Assembly (NCBI RefSeq): GCF_051297175.1
Contig: NZ_JBINNY010000001.1
Location: forward strand, 248,001 to 312,000
Direction of reading: 5' to 3'
Length of the DNA: 64,000 bases
DNA from: Dryocola sp051297175
GTDB lineage: Bacteria > Pseudomonadota > Gammaproteobacteria > Enterobacterales > Enterobacteriaceae
Of this stretch, positions 51,886 through 59,817 are shown one piece after another. Position numbers and translations under genes: made by a program. Under the pieces are notes generated by a model. The model ran no database searches. It was given only the letters and a program-made list of their open reading frames with translations, and had not been told where the DNA came from. The stretch's first letter is position 1. Every line of letters starts with the position of its first letter.

Positions 51886-52158
51886 CTAGCGTTTTCCGCG
51901 TATGTGAGTATTGGCCGACCAGGAATAGGTCGCTGTTGTGTCCGGTTTTAAGGCTTTTTGCTTTTTAAGCTGGCGGGCTTTTTTAGCTGCCAGCTCACGC
52001 TCGGCCATCAGTTTGTCGATGTATTCTTTTTTGACGTGATTGATTTCTGAGTTGGTCAGCGCGCGCCCTTCTGCGATGCGCGCGCGGTCGAGCAGCGTCT
52101 TCAGTTCGCGTTGCTCACTTTCCGTCATGTCTTGCTGTGTCAGTCTTGCTGTGGACAT
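51886..52158 (-). CDS. yjbD: YjbD, DUF3811 family protein
   Basis: A 90-residue, highly charged protein matching E. coli YjbD in length and sequence type, of unknown function. Residues 12-70 form a long helix with heptad character (ESEQRELKTLLDRARIAEG... KLMAERELAAKKARQLKKQ), so a coiled coil is likely. It has no signal or membrane segment. It is convergent with rluF. In E. coli lysC lies next; in this window phage-derived sequence begins instead, so yjbD marks the last core gene seen. Confidence 0.9.
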   Translation of the reverse strand: MSTARLTQQDMTESEQRELKTLLDRARIAEGRALTNSEINHVKKEYIDKLMAERELAAKKARQLKKQKALKPDTTATYSWSANTHIRGKR

Positions 52159-52620
52159 CGTTGCGACCTCGTAAGGAAAGGGCTACCAGTGTAAAGCAAA
52201 GCGGCCTTCAGCTCAGTAAAAATCAGCATCTATTGCACAAAGTGATTTTTAATTATCCACGATGGTATAAGTAATTTAACCGAGACATTTAACGTGCATA
52301 AACATACCTGCAGGCATTGGAATTAGTTGGATATTCACTAAGGACATTGGAAGCTATTATGTAAATTCATTTGTAAATGAAATGACTGGGCGATGATATA
52401 TCTGTTTTATTAATTGATTTCTTGCGGTGATATATTTGCCTGGTGTATTTGTTATTCCGGTTGATAATCACAATGAATCTATTCGAGTTGTCATGTCATT
52501 TTCGATAGTTAAAGGCGATAGATTTTCGATGAATTGAGTATCAAAATCAATTTGAATGAAACCTATTCTGGTTATACTTTGATTCTTTATTCCTATTGAG
52601 TTACGGGCGTTGACTTTTAT
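52159..52620. other. AT-rich junction between core chromosome and tail cluster
   Basis: These 462 bases contain no ORF I can support. The first 60 or so must include the yjbD promoter. From about 52240 the sequence becomes markedly AT-rich (for example TTTATTAATTGATTTCTTGCGG) compared with the core genes. I find no integrase, no tRNA fragment and no obvious direct repeat that could be an attachment site, though an att core could not be detected without the other end. Confidence 0.6.
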
Positions 52621-52788
52621 ATGCGATTAAATGAACAAGAATTAGAAATAATTTCTGGGTTTTTACAGCTTCATTGGAATGATTTTTTAACGTTTTCTGA
52701 AGAGGCTGTAAGTATAAATACTACTCACAGAATTGCTGAAAAACTTAAGATTAATAATGAATTTCTATCTACAGAGAGTAGTAATTAA
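52621..52788 (+). CDS. Small AT-rich ORF at the edge of the tail cluster, unknown
   Basis: A 55-codon frame starting MRLNEQELEIISGFLQLHWN and ending in EFLSTESSN, which I do not recognise. It is acidic, probably helical, and lacks a signal peptide. Support is modest: a clean ATG-to-TAA frame in AT-rich DNA, a weak ribosome-binding site, and a strong bidirectional terminator seven bases after the stop. It is on the opposite strand to the tail genes and converges with the tail-fibre assembly gene, a position where phages often carry small accessory (moron) genes. Confidence 0.5.
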   Translation: MRLNEQELEIISGFLQLHWNDFLTFSEEAVSINTTHRIAEKLKINNEFLSTESSN

Positions 52789-52794
52789 TAAATA

Positions 52795-52830
52795 AAAACA
52801 CCCCGAGAACATATGCATTCGGGGTGTTTT
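52795..52830. terminator. Bidirectional terminator at the end of the tail operon
   Basis: AAAACACCCCGA (52795-52806) pairs with TCGGGGTGTTTT (52819-52830), with T-runs on both strands. It ends the minus-strand tail operon and the plus-strand small ORF. Confidence 0.9.
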
Positions 52831-52834
52831 TTAA

Positions 52835-53251
52835 TCAAAGCGTTGGCCAGTTTGGTTCAGTAAGAGTTAAATCAACAGCGGCTAAAGCAAGGGCATATTG
52901 CTGGTTTCTCAATAATGCGGTTTTTTGTTCATCAGTCGCAACTTGTAATGCCACCGCAGACAACAGCGGGAAAGATTTTTCGGCTACCGAACGTTCAAGC
53001 CTTGCCAGAGTTTCAGTGTTTTTCTTAAGAGTCAATGCAGCACGATCGATACCTGGCTCATCCACCCAGAACATAACTCCAGACTCGTCTACAGCGGGAA
53101 TCTGATAGATCGGTGCAGGACCATGAAACATCTGCCAGTCCGCGTCAGAAATTTCTACTGCATCTTCGGGCCATTGTTCGATAGATGTGAATAATTCCAA
53201 ATCTTCAAGCCAGTAAAAAGAACGAGAAGTATTGCTAAAAAATTTACTCAT
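52835..53251 (-). CDS. Tail-fibre assembly protein (Tfa family)
   Basis: Tfa proteins chaperone trimerisation of the tail fibre and often stay at its tip. The 138-residue product has the family layout: an N-terminal segment with FYWLEDLELF, a middle with WQMFHGPAPIYQIPAVDESG, and a C-terminal helical half with QVATDEQKTALLRNQQYALA. It follows the fibre gene by two bases and is the last gene of the tail operon. Such genes are exchanged together with the fibre tip, and base composition here is AT-richer than in the D-T genes. Confidence 0.88.
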   Translation of the reverse strand: MSKFFSNTSRSFYWLEDLELFTSIEQWPEDAVEISDADWQMFHGPAPIYQIPAVDESGVMFWVDEPGIDRAALTLKKNTETLARLERSVAEKSFPLLSAVALQVATDEQKTALLRNQQYALALAAVDLTLTEPNWPTL

Positions 53252-53253
53252 GG

Positions 53254-54522
53254 TTATATCCCCATCACAATAAAAGTAAATGTTCCATTCATGTTCCTGG
53301 TGTGTAATTTAAAAGACCCTTTATTAATAATTTCTGCAGTCCACCATGAGTCCTGGTCATCCCCTCCCCAGCCAGCATACGCTCCCGTGATAGCCGTTAT
53401 AGCTGATGGAAATGAACGGGCCAAGGTAACAGTGACATCAGGATTAGTTGAAGAATTGCTAACAATATTACTAATGGAAATAATTCGAGCGGTACCTCTC
53501 GTTGAAAGTGCATATTGATTATTGCCAAGATTGTCCATAGTTACGCTGGTAGTTCCACTTACTGCAGAATTTGCCCTATCCATAGCCGCCTTAACCGCAG
53601 CAGGCGTAGCCGCTTCAGTAGTGCTTGTACTGTTAGTTGCATTATTAAGATTAACGATCCCTTTTTGCGTCAGCGTGCCTTCCGGGACGCCGGTGATCTG
53701 GCCCCAGGGGTGGGTATGGCTGGCGGGCGCTGCTGTATTCGCTTTGTCGTAAGCCGCATTTGCTTTGTCATAAGCGGCCTTGACTGAGTTTGGCGTGGCT
53801 GCTTCGGTGGTACTGGTGCTGTTGGTGGCGTTATTAAGCTTAACGATCCCTTTTTGCGTGGACGTAGCGTCTGGGATACCGATAATTTGGCTCCAGGTGT
53901 GGGTATGGTTACGCGCTTCGATCATCGCCGCCTTGACCGCTTTCGGCGTCGCAGCCTTTGTTTCGTCGTCGCTATCGGTAGCGTTACTGAGCTGCGTAAA
54001 GCCTTTTTGCGTTAGCGTGGCGTCCGGATGGTTGGAGGAATGCTCGTGTTCATCCATCAGCATATCCACATAGTCGCGCGTGGCCAGCACGATGCTTGGA
54101 TCAACGGTCAGCGTTACCGCTGTGGTGTTGGACACTTCCATAATAAGGCGGATGCATACTTGCTTACCACAGCCTCCTGGGAGCAGCGGTTTATATGACT
54201 CGGGGAATTTGCCGATGGCGATCAGTTCGTTATCGGCATCAAAAACGCCGACTTCTCGCACGTACCAGCCACCGACATTTTCAGGCAGCACCACCTCGGC
54301 AATCATCCAGTTGGGGTTATTGGGTGCAGTTGTCAGGGTATTCATATCGCCGCGCCAGACTTCGCGGCGCAGTTTTGTCTGGCTGGTGGTCGGCTCATAA
54401 TATTGCCCGCTACCGTCACCGACTGCCATTTTTTGCAGATGTATCTGTTTTTTATCCGCCAGGGCACTGGCGATTTTAGCCATCCCTCTGTCGGTCAGAA
54501 GGGTATAAAATTCATTGTCCAT
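53254..54522 (-). CDS. Tail fibre protein (P2 gpH-like, receptor binding)
   Basis: The fibre binds the host surface. The 422-residue product has an N-terminal baseplate-attachment domain (about 1-150: start MDNEFYTLLTDRGMAKIASA, then GGWYVREVGVFDADNELIAI), then three collagen-free repeats of the pattern TQKG---L-NAT-S--T-AATP--VKAA (about residues 172-310), and a C-terminal tip of about 110 residues with GAYAGWGGDDQDSWWTAEI. Small AYDKAN tandem units lie between repeats. It is much shorter than P2 gpH (669 residues). The tip-coding DNA is AT-richer than the rest, which fits tip exchange. Confidence 0.9.
   Translation of the reverse strand: MDNEFYTLLTDRGMAKIASALADKKQIHLQKMAVGDGSGQYYEPTTSQTKLRREVWRGDMNTLTTAPNNPNWMIAEVVLPENVGGWYVREVGVFDADNELIAIGKFPESYKPLLPGGCGKQVCIRLIMEVSNTTAVTLTVDPSIVLATRDYVDMLMDEHEHSSNHPDATLTQKGFTQLSNATDSDDETKAATPKAVKAAMIEARNHTHTWSQIIGIPDATSTQKGIVKLNNATNSTSTTEAATPNSVKAAYDKANAAYDKANTAAPASHTHPWGQITGVPEGTLTQKGIVNLNNATNSTSTTEAATPAAVKAAMDRANSAVSGTTSVTMDNLGNNQYALSTRGTARIISISNIVSNSSTNPDVTVTLARSFPSAITAITGAYAGWGGDDQDSWWTAEIINKGSFKLHTRNMNGTFTFIVMGI
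53585..54029 (-). repeat. Three degenerate repeats within the tail-fibre gene
   Basis: Copies at about 53585-53719, 53773-53908 and 53927-54029 encode the fibre repeat unit. The first two share CCCTTTTTGCGT and encode the same NNATNSTSTTEAATP peptide with different synonymous codons. The boundaries are approximate. Confidence 0.75.
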
Positions 54523-54524
54523 AA

Positions 54525-55157
54525 TTACTCCGGGTAAATAGATGTAATTTCAAGGCTCCATTGCCCTGAACCGAAATAGATCGGTTTTGTTTGTTGGACT
54601 TCCAGAACCTGGAAGGGTAATACCGTTGTTATTTCACCACCATAAAGCGCGCTGCCAATAACGGGAATAGCGCTTTGGTTAATTAACCAAATCGTTATGG
54701 CTTCCAGTTTTGAGCGCACATTTTTATATTCATGAATAAGATCAACCAGGTTATTAAAAGTATTCTCATCAATTCCCTGATCGACTAATTCAATATCAAC
54801 TTTAAAGAAATAGGCTTTGCCTCCGTATTCAAACCATTCAGAAATGGTGCCCGGCAGCGACAATATCTCCAGCACGCGGCGAACAGCCCAAGTCGTTCCT
54901 TTATATTTGTGCAGTTCGATGGCTTGCTTTATTAATTCCCGCTTCTCCTGTTCGTTGTTGGCAAATAACCAACCTTCCAGCCCCTGAACGTGAAACTGTT
55001 CAGCAAGCGACGGTAAGGCGGAGGAATCCACTAAATCCACCAGATAAACCAGTAGCGTCGTCAGGTCGATTTGCGCGAAGCGTTCGGCGGCGATATTTGC
55101 CAGAATCGAAAAGCGTTCGTCGCTGGCCAGCGGCGGCGGTAACAGCAGTTTATCCAT
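54525..55157 (-). CDS. I: Tail protein I (P2 gpI-like baseplate)
   Basis: gpI is a baseplate wedge component that, with J, links W to the tail fibres. The 210-residue product has the family stretch LPSLAEQFHVQGLEGWLFAN and KGTTWAVRRVLEILSLPG (about residues 90-107). I use the ATG overlapping the J stop (ATGGATAA), giving MDKLLLPPPLA; a TTG five codons earlier is possible. It ends two bases before the fibre gene. Confidence 0.93.
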   Translation of the reverse strand: MDKLLLPPPLASDERFSILANIAAERFAQIDLTTLLVYLVDLVDSSALPSLAEQFHVQGLEGWLFANNEQEKRELIKQAIELHKYKGTTWAVRRVLEILSLPGTISEWFEYGGKAYFFKVDIELVDQGIDENTFNNLVDLIHEYKNVRSKLEAITIWLINQSAIPVIGSALYGGEITTVLPFQVLEVQQTKPIYFGSGQWSLEITSIYPE

Positions 55158-56265
55158 CGCTGACTCCGGCAATGGTTATCTCGATGGCTGTACATTCCGC
55201 CCATTCATGCGCCTGTAAGATGCGCTTCTCGGGTATCGCCAGGGCAACGTCGTAAACGCCTTCGACCTGCAACACTTTGATGATCTGGTTTGGCACGATG
55301 TCTTGCCCTAATCGGGTCTGCCGCTGCTGCGTCCATGCGCTAATCGCTTCGCGGGCGGCGATTAGCGTTGTTTCCTGATCGGCGGTGGTGAACAGCGTCA
55401 GTTGAGCGCTAATCTGATAAGCCACTCGCGGAGAGCACTTCGCGCTCACCTTGTCGGTCAATGGTCGTTTTTTCTCTTTGCTCACTTCCCGTTCAATCTG
55501 AGCGAGAAGTTCAGCGCCCGGCAGGCCGTTCAGGGTGAGCGGATAGATCTCCACGCAGCCTTCCGCCAGCCCTTCGTCTGGCCCCAGCACGGCCACGTCA
55601 ATAATCGACGGGCTGACCGAAAGCGTGTGAAAGCGGTAAGCCCCATAGCTGCCAGCGTTACTGAAACTTTCCGGTGCCAGCTGAATACGTTCACGCAGCG
55701 CGTCGTCGCTCTCTTCGCCGCAGCCGCCAGCAGATTCGCTGAGATTGGTGACGCTGAAATCGTAATTGCGAATGCTGTCCACCAGCGCGCTAATTTGCGC
55801 AGGCTGCCAGCCGTTGCCCGCTTCACCCGCTATCACGCAGGTTGCGGTCACCGAAATACTCTGGCTATTGGACGGGAGCAGAACGTCTTCATCGGTCGCG
55901 AACATCACGCTGTCGGATGCGCTGGCGCGTGTCCCTTGTGGTATCAACACGCTGCCATGGCGTGCGGTGTCGACCGAAAACTGTAGCGTCGTTTTTGCGG
56001 ACTGCGCGGGTAAACGATGAACGCCTACCAGTTGACCTAAATAATCCAACATCGGAGCGCGGGAATACGCGACCAGGTTTTGCTTCGCCGCTTCCTGAAT
56101 GGCGATGCGGGTTAAGTTTTCACGATAGGCAAACAGGTCGATGAGCAGCCGCTCCGCCTGCGCCGGATAGAGTTTTTTACCGCTCGCTTCTTCGTATTGC
56201 GCAATCATCTCACTGGTGATTTGCGCCGGATCGCGGTCGATAAAATTGGGTTCGGCTAACGCCAT
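55150..56265 (-). CDS. J: Baseplate protein J (P2 gpJ-like)
   Basis: gpJ is the large baseplate wedge subunit. The 371-residue product starts MALAEPNFIDRDPAQITSEM behind GGAGGTG, with the family stretches LYPAQAERLLIDLFAYRENL and APMLDYLGQLVGVHRLPAQS and a C-terminal region ending TIAGVSDG. A longer frame upstream overlaps W in another register and is rejected. It overlaps W by ten bases and I by eight. Confidence 0.94.
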   Translation of the reverse strand: MALAEPNFIDRDPAQITSEMIAQYEEASGKKLYPAQAERLLIDLFAYRENLTRIAIQEAAKQNLVAYSRAPMLDYLGQLVGVHRLPAQSAKTTLQFSVDTARHGSVLIPQGTRASASDSVMFATDEDVLLPSNSQSISVTATCVIAGEAGNGWQPAQISALVDSIRNYDFSVTNLSESAGGCGEESDDALRERIQLAPESFSNAGSYGAYRFHTLSVSPSIIDVAVLGPDEGLAEGCVEIYPLTLNGLPGAELLAQIEREVSKEKKRPLTDKVSAKCSPRVAYQISAQLTLFTTADQETTLIAAREAISAWTQQRQTRLGQDIVPNQIIKVLQVEGVYDVALAIPEKRILQAHEWAECTAIEITIAGVSDG

Positions 56266-56615
56266 AACACCTCCGTAGAATTGATGACTCCGTCTGCGGC
56301 GCGCCACTGCACGCGCAACGTCAGATGCTCGCCGTTGATTGTCGGCACCACCTTCAGCAGCCGGCATCGCGGTTCCCACATGCGGATTGCTTCCACCGAT
56401 TCCCGAACCACGTGCGGGATAGCCCGCTCAATCGGGTAATCGATGTAGCGCCACAGGTTGCTGCCAAACAGCGGCCGGTGGGGATCGCTACCGCGCGGCG
56501 TGCGCATAATGATGTGTATTGCCTGATGAATATCATCCAGCCCACAGACATATTCTTCAGGTCGTTGCAAGGCAGGTTGCCAGTGCAGGGTTGAGGGTCG
56601 TATTTTTGTATTCAT
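56256..56615 (-). CDS. W: Baseplate protein W (P2 gpW-like, gp25 fold)
   Basis: gpW is the small baseplate protein with the T4 gp25 lysozyme-like fold that helps start sheath assembly. The 119-residue product has the diagnostic stretch IIMRTPRGSDPHRPLFGSNL (about 35-54), and IPHVVRESVEAIRMWEPR. It overlaps J by ten bases. An ERIC element separates it from V on its 5' side, which is unusual in this compact operon; where its ribosome-binding site lies relative to the element (CGGGACGAAAATAG upstream) is not strong. Confidence 0.93.
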   Translation of the reverse strand: MNTKIRPSTLHWQPALQRPEEYVCGLDDIHQAIHIIMRTPRGSDPHRPLFGSNLWRYIDYPIERAIPHVVRESVEAIRMWEPRCRLLKVVPTINGEHLTLRVQWRAADGVINSTEVLWR

Positions 56616-56677
56616 GGGACTATTTTCGTCCCGAAGGGTGAAGAGAGATATTAAAGCGATTTATGAAAACACTTGAT

Positions 56678-56804
56678 AATACTCGTCATTCTTCAAGCAG
56701 CAGGGGCGTTGGCTGCACTCACAAACCCCAGTCACTTACTTAAGTAAGCTCCTGGGGATTTGCTCCCTTGCCGCCTACCTGCAACTCGAATTATTTAGAG
56801 TATT
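56678..56804. repeat. ERIC element (127 bp) inside the tail operon
   Basis: The sequence runs from AATACTC (56678-56684) to its inverted GAGTATT (56798-56804), exactly 127 bp. The core contains AAGTAAGCTCCTGGGGATT and, on the other strand, AAGTAAGTGACTGGGGTTTG, the two conserved arms to which standard ERIC primers were designed. The whole forms a long imperfect hairpin. It lies between V and W with no disruption of either frame. Confidence 0.93.
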
Positions 56805-56873
56805 CACGAAGAAAAACCCTACTTGTTGGTGTGTCCAACGTTCAGGGTTCACTTTAGTTGCGGCGGGTGGAAT

Positions 56874-57617
56874 TTAGTGTGAATGGTGGTTAGAGTTGCC
56901 GCCGCTGTCCATGAGCGTTCCGCTGGCGTTGACGTTACCCACCACGCTGACATTCCCGGCGATCACGGCGCTATTACCGATGCCGCCGCTACCAGCCATG
57001 CCCCCGAGCCAGGTGAGTTTTTTCATCACGGTGACGTCGCCGGTAAACGTGCTGAGCGGTGCGTCAACCGTTACCTCCAGCGCTTTGATGCCGGTGCGCA
57101 GCGTTTCCACGTTGACGTCCGTCGCTTTCACATCCACATTAGTCGCCTCCACGCTGACGTCGGTTGCCGTCACGCTGACCGTTTCTGCTGTCACTGTTAC
57201 CTGCTGTGCTTTTACCTCCACCAGCGGCGAAGTCAGGCTGGTGCTGGTTTTAACCTCAATGACAATTTTTTCAATACCGCCGTTGATCGTGAGCTGATGT
57301 AATTTGCGGTCATATTCAAACGCGGCACCGTCGGAAAACTGCACGTAGCGTTTATCGAGAGAGGCCAGCGGCGCGGTATCGACGGAGGAGTAGACCGCGC
57401 CAAGCACCACGCCATCCTCGCCATTGTCATCAAGTAGAACTTCCACCTGCTCGCCTACATCCGGAAGCCAGTAGTCTTTGTTGTTCTGGGTGTTGCGCTG
57501 CAATATCGGCAGCCAGCTGCTGCGCAGATTATCGCATTCGGGCAGGTTGACCCGGACGCGAACGGTCGCCTCGTCGATCTCCGTGATAATGCCCGTCTGG
57601 CGGGTGACTCCTTTCAT
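56874..57617 (-). CDS. V: Baseplate spike V (P2 gpV-like)
   Basis: gpV is the trimeric central spike that pierces the outer membrane. The 247-residue product has an OB-fold N-terminal half (MKGVTRQTGIITEIDEATVR...DVGEQVEVLLDDNGEDGVVLG), then a beta-helix of short repeats (VSVTATDVSVEATNVDVKA, about residues 140-175), and ends GGNSNHHSH. The terminal histidines are the apex iron-binding type of P2 gpV. It follows D after nine bases; ERIC lies on its 3' side. Confidence 0.94.
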   Translation of the reverse strand: MKGVTRQTGIITEIDEATVRVRVNLPECDNLRSSWLPILQRNTQNNKDYWLPDVGEQVEVLLDDNGEDGVVLGAVYSSVDTAPLASLDKRYVQFSDGAAFEYDRKLHQLTINGGIEKIVIEVKTSTSLTSPLVEVKAQQVTVTAETVSVTATDVSVEATNVDVKATDVNVETLRTGIKALEVTVDAPLSTFTGDVTVMKKLTWLGGMAGSGGIGNSAVIAGNVSVVGNVNASGTLMDSGGNSNHHSH

Positions 57618-57626
57618 TTTGCCTCC

Positions 57627-58667
57627 TTACTGGCTGGTGGCGGGGCCACGCGAAATATCAATTTCGGTGGTGTAACCGCTACGCGTGAGTTTGTGCATTG
57701 ACTTGTCGATCAGCCACTGGCCGGAAAGCGCGCCAAAATCCGTGAGTTCGATTTTATTGCCCGCCGTCAGCTGCGGGTTACCCATCATGCTCAGCGTCCC
57801 GGTTTGCTGATACTCGTTATGGCTGTCCAGGGCGGCGTTGGCTTTCGCCTGCGCTGCGCCAGCATTCGATGCGCGGTTGTTCAGCTTCAGCGTATCGGCG
57901 CTAGTCGCCGAGCCCCTTGTTGATGCTTTTTCCTTGCTATCGTGGGTGTAGATAACCAGCTCTTTCTTCTTGCTGTTTTGATGCTGCACGGTGGCATTTT
58001 TATAGATCCGGTTGATGGTGTCTTTGAACGTGAAGCGCGAGATATCCTTTCGATCGATAGATTTCACCGGAGCCAGGCAGCGCAGCATTGGCAGATGCGA
58101 AAAAATCAGCTCCTTGGCCGTGACCTTAACGGTATAGCCATATTCACTCGCCAGCCGCTTGAGAAACGCGACATCGGTTTCGGCATATTGCGTGACGCGG
58201 TCAATATTCAGCGGTTCGATTTTGCCCACCAGCGTCAGGCCGTGCGTCTGGGCGATACGGCTGGCAATCGCGGAAAGCGTCGTCTCTTCAAACCCGTGGC
58301 TGTTTTTGGTACGCAGCGCTTTGCTGACCGAAGTGGCGATACCGTCGATGCTGACCGTCGAAGCCGGGGCGCTGAAACTAATTTTATCAATCACATAGAT
58401 GCCGCAATCGAGCAGGTTCTCACCCTGATAACCGAGGTGAAGCGTCAACGTATCGCCTTTTCCCGGATACCATTCGTTCATCCAGCGTCCTACCGAATCT
58501 TCCACCTCTATGGCGATAACATCCGATTCATTCTTGATGCTGTCGCTATAGCTGACGCTGGTAATGTAGGGCGCGATGTCGTACGTGATATCTTTATGCC
58601 CGTACCACAGGGTAAATACGGGCGTCAGTGTGTCGAACACGCCGCCGGATACGGTTATCTCAGCCAT
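57627..58667 (-). CDS. D: Tail hub protein D (P2 gpD-like, late control D)
   Basis: gpD forms the tail hub to which the spike attaches. The 346-residue product shows the family course: FTLWYGHKDITYDIAPYITS early, VSIDGIATSVSKALRTKNSH, FLKRLASEYGYTVKVTAKEL and a C-terminal GNKIELTDFGALSGQWLIDK. The start MAEITVSGGVFDTLTP overlaps X by 13 bases. In P2 D lies last in the FETUD operon; here V follows it directly. Confidence 0.93.
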   Translation of the reverse strand: MAEITVSGGVFDTLTPVFTLWYGHKDITYDIAPYITSVSYSDSIKNESDVIAIEVEDSVGRWMNEWYPGKGDTLTLHLGYQGENLLDCGIYVIDKISFSAPASTVSIDGIATSVSKALRTKNSHGFEETTLSAIASRIAQTHGLTLVGKIEPLNIDRVTQYAETDVAFLKRLASEYGYTVKVTAKELIFSHLPMLRCLAPVKSIDRKDISRFTFKDTINRIYKNATVQHQNSKKKELVIYTHDSKEKASTRGSATSADTLKLNNRASNAGAAQAKANAALDSHNEYQQTGTLSMMGNPQLTAGNKIELTDFGALSGQWLIDKSMHKLTRSGYTTEIDISRGPATSQ

Positions 58668-58864
58668 GGCGGGAGCTCCGAGGACGTTTGCGTGAGGTTA
58701 ATGACAGGAATGACCAGCCGCATGCCTGAGGGCAAGACCGGAATAATCGCGATCTGCGGATTTGCCGCGATGATGCGCTCGTAGGCCAGCGCATCGCCAT
58801 AATAGCGCCAGGCCAGGTTATCCCAGCGCTCGCCGTCTGAGGTGATATGTTCCAGGTATCGCAT
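58655..58864 (-). CDS. X: Tail protein X (P2 gpX-like, LysM-type)
   Basis: A 69-residue protein with the LysM-like pattern of gpX: GERWDNLAWRYYGDALAYER then IIAANPQIAIIPVLPSGMRL and VIPV. Its role is in tail completion or hub assembly. The start overlaps the U stop by one base (TAATG) and its end overlaps D by 13 bases. Confidence 0.93.
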   Translation of the reverse strand: MRYLEHITSDGERWDNLAWRYYGDALAYERIIAANPQIAIIPVLPSGMRLVIPVINLTQTSSELPPWLR

Positions 58865-59817
58865 TACAGGCTCCTCGTGATATTGGCGGAGGCCAGCTGG
58901 CTTACGTCTGACGAGCTTTCGTGCATGGTGCTGCGCGCCTGATTGACCAGCGATTCCGCATTTTCGTATGTCGCTTGCGCAACGGCGTCAGTGATGGCTT
59001 CGAACAGCGCCTGAGCTTTCTGCATTAGCTTGCTGGCATCTTTAGCGCATTCTTTGATCCCCGGCAGGCTGTTGATCAGCTCCTGGATTTTTGCCGCCAG
59101 CGCTTTCGGCATGGCGGCCAGCGTTTGAAGATCTAACGGTTGCTTGAATAGCGCCTCCACCGAGTCGATGGTTTTTTTCAGCGAATCCACGGTTTTGCTG
59201 CATTTTTCCTTTAACGCTTTGGCTTCCTTTACCAGCTCTTTTGCCTGCGTGACTTTTTTCTTGATGTCATCAATGGCATCGGAGATACCGTCCATCATCG
59301 CTTTGGCGTCACGCATTCCCTCTTCTGCGGCGTTGAGCATTTCATCGAACCAGCTGTCGCTGAGATTGGGGAATTTATCCATCATCTCGTCGATATTGGG
59401 TTCCTGAGTGGTGATAGCCGGAGGCAGCAGTGGACTTTTGGGATCGCCGGTATATTCCTGCAACGACAGGCTTCCGCTCTGCGCGATGACGTTGCCATAC
59501 GGGTCGGTGTGCTGATGCGTGGCACTTAGATCGGTAATGACGAACCAGCCGCGATAATCGCCATTCCCAAACACCAGTGCCATCGCCTGGTGCGCCGTCA
59601 TCGCTTCACGCAGGCGATTGAACTCCGCTGCGGGCTGGCAAAACTGGCTGTGAAAGCTAAATTGCAGGCTGATTTTATCCAGCTTGTCGCCGATAAACTG
59701 GGTTCCAGGTTTCCCCTCAATGCGGGCGTGGCTGGCGAAATCCACTCCCATTGTGCTTTCAAAGCCATCCCAGGAAGTGACGACTTCAAACTCTATTTCT
59801 CCTAATACGGCATACAT
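58864..59817 (-). CDS. U: Tail protein U with long coiled-coil extension
   Basis: The N-terminal 130 residues match P2 gpU, a tail-end protein (MYAVLGEIEFEVVTSWDGFE, GKPGTQFIGDKLDKISLQFS, AMALVFGNGDYRGWFVITDL). P2 gpU ends near residue 159, but this protein has 317: an added, almost wholly helical region of about 180 residues (KKKVTQAKELVKEAKALKEK, KTVDSLKKTIDSVEALF) that should form coiled coils. The start overlaps the T stop (TGATG). The extension may replace another tail or tape-measure function; that is inference. Confidence 0.88.
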   Translation of the reverse strand: MYAVLGEIEFEVVTSWDGFESTMGVDFASHARIEGKPGTQFIGDKLDKISLQFSFHSQFCQPAAEFNRLREAMTAHQAMALVFGNGDYRGWFVITDLSATHQHTDPYGNVIAQSGSLSLQEYTGDPKSPLLPPAITTQEPNIDEMMDKFPNLSDSWFDEMLNAAEEGMRDAKAMMDGISDAIDDIKKKVTQAKELVKEAKALKEKCSKTVDSLKKTIDSVEALFKQPLDLQTLAAMPKALAAKIQELINSLPGIKECAKDASKLMQKAQALFEAITDAVAQATYENAESLVNQARSTMHESSSDVSQLASANITRSL

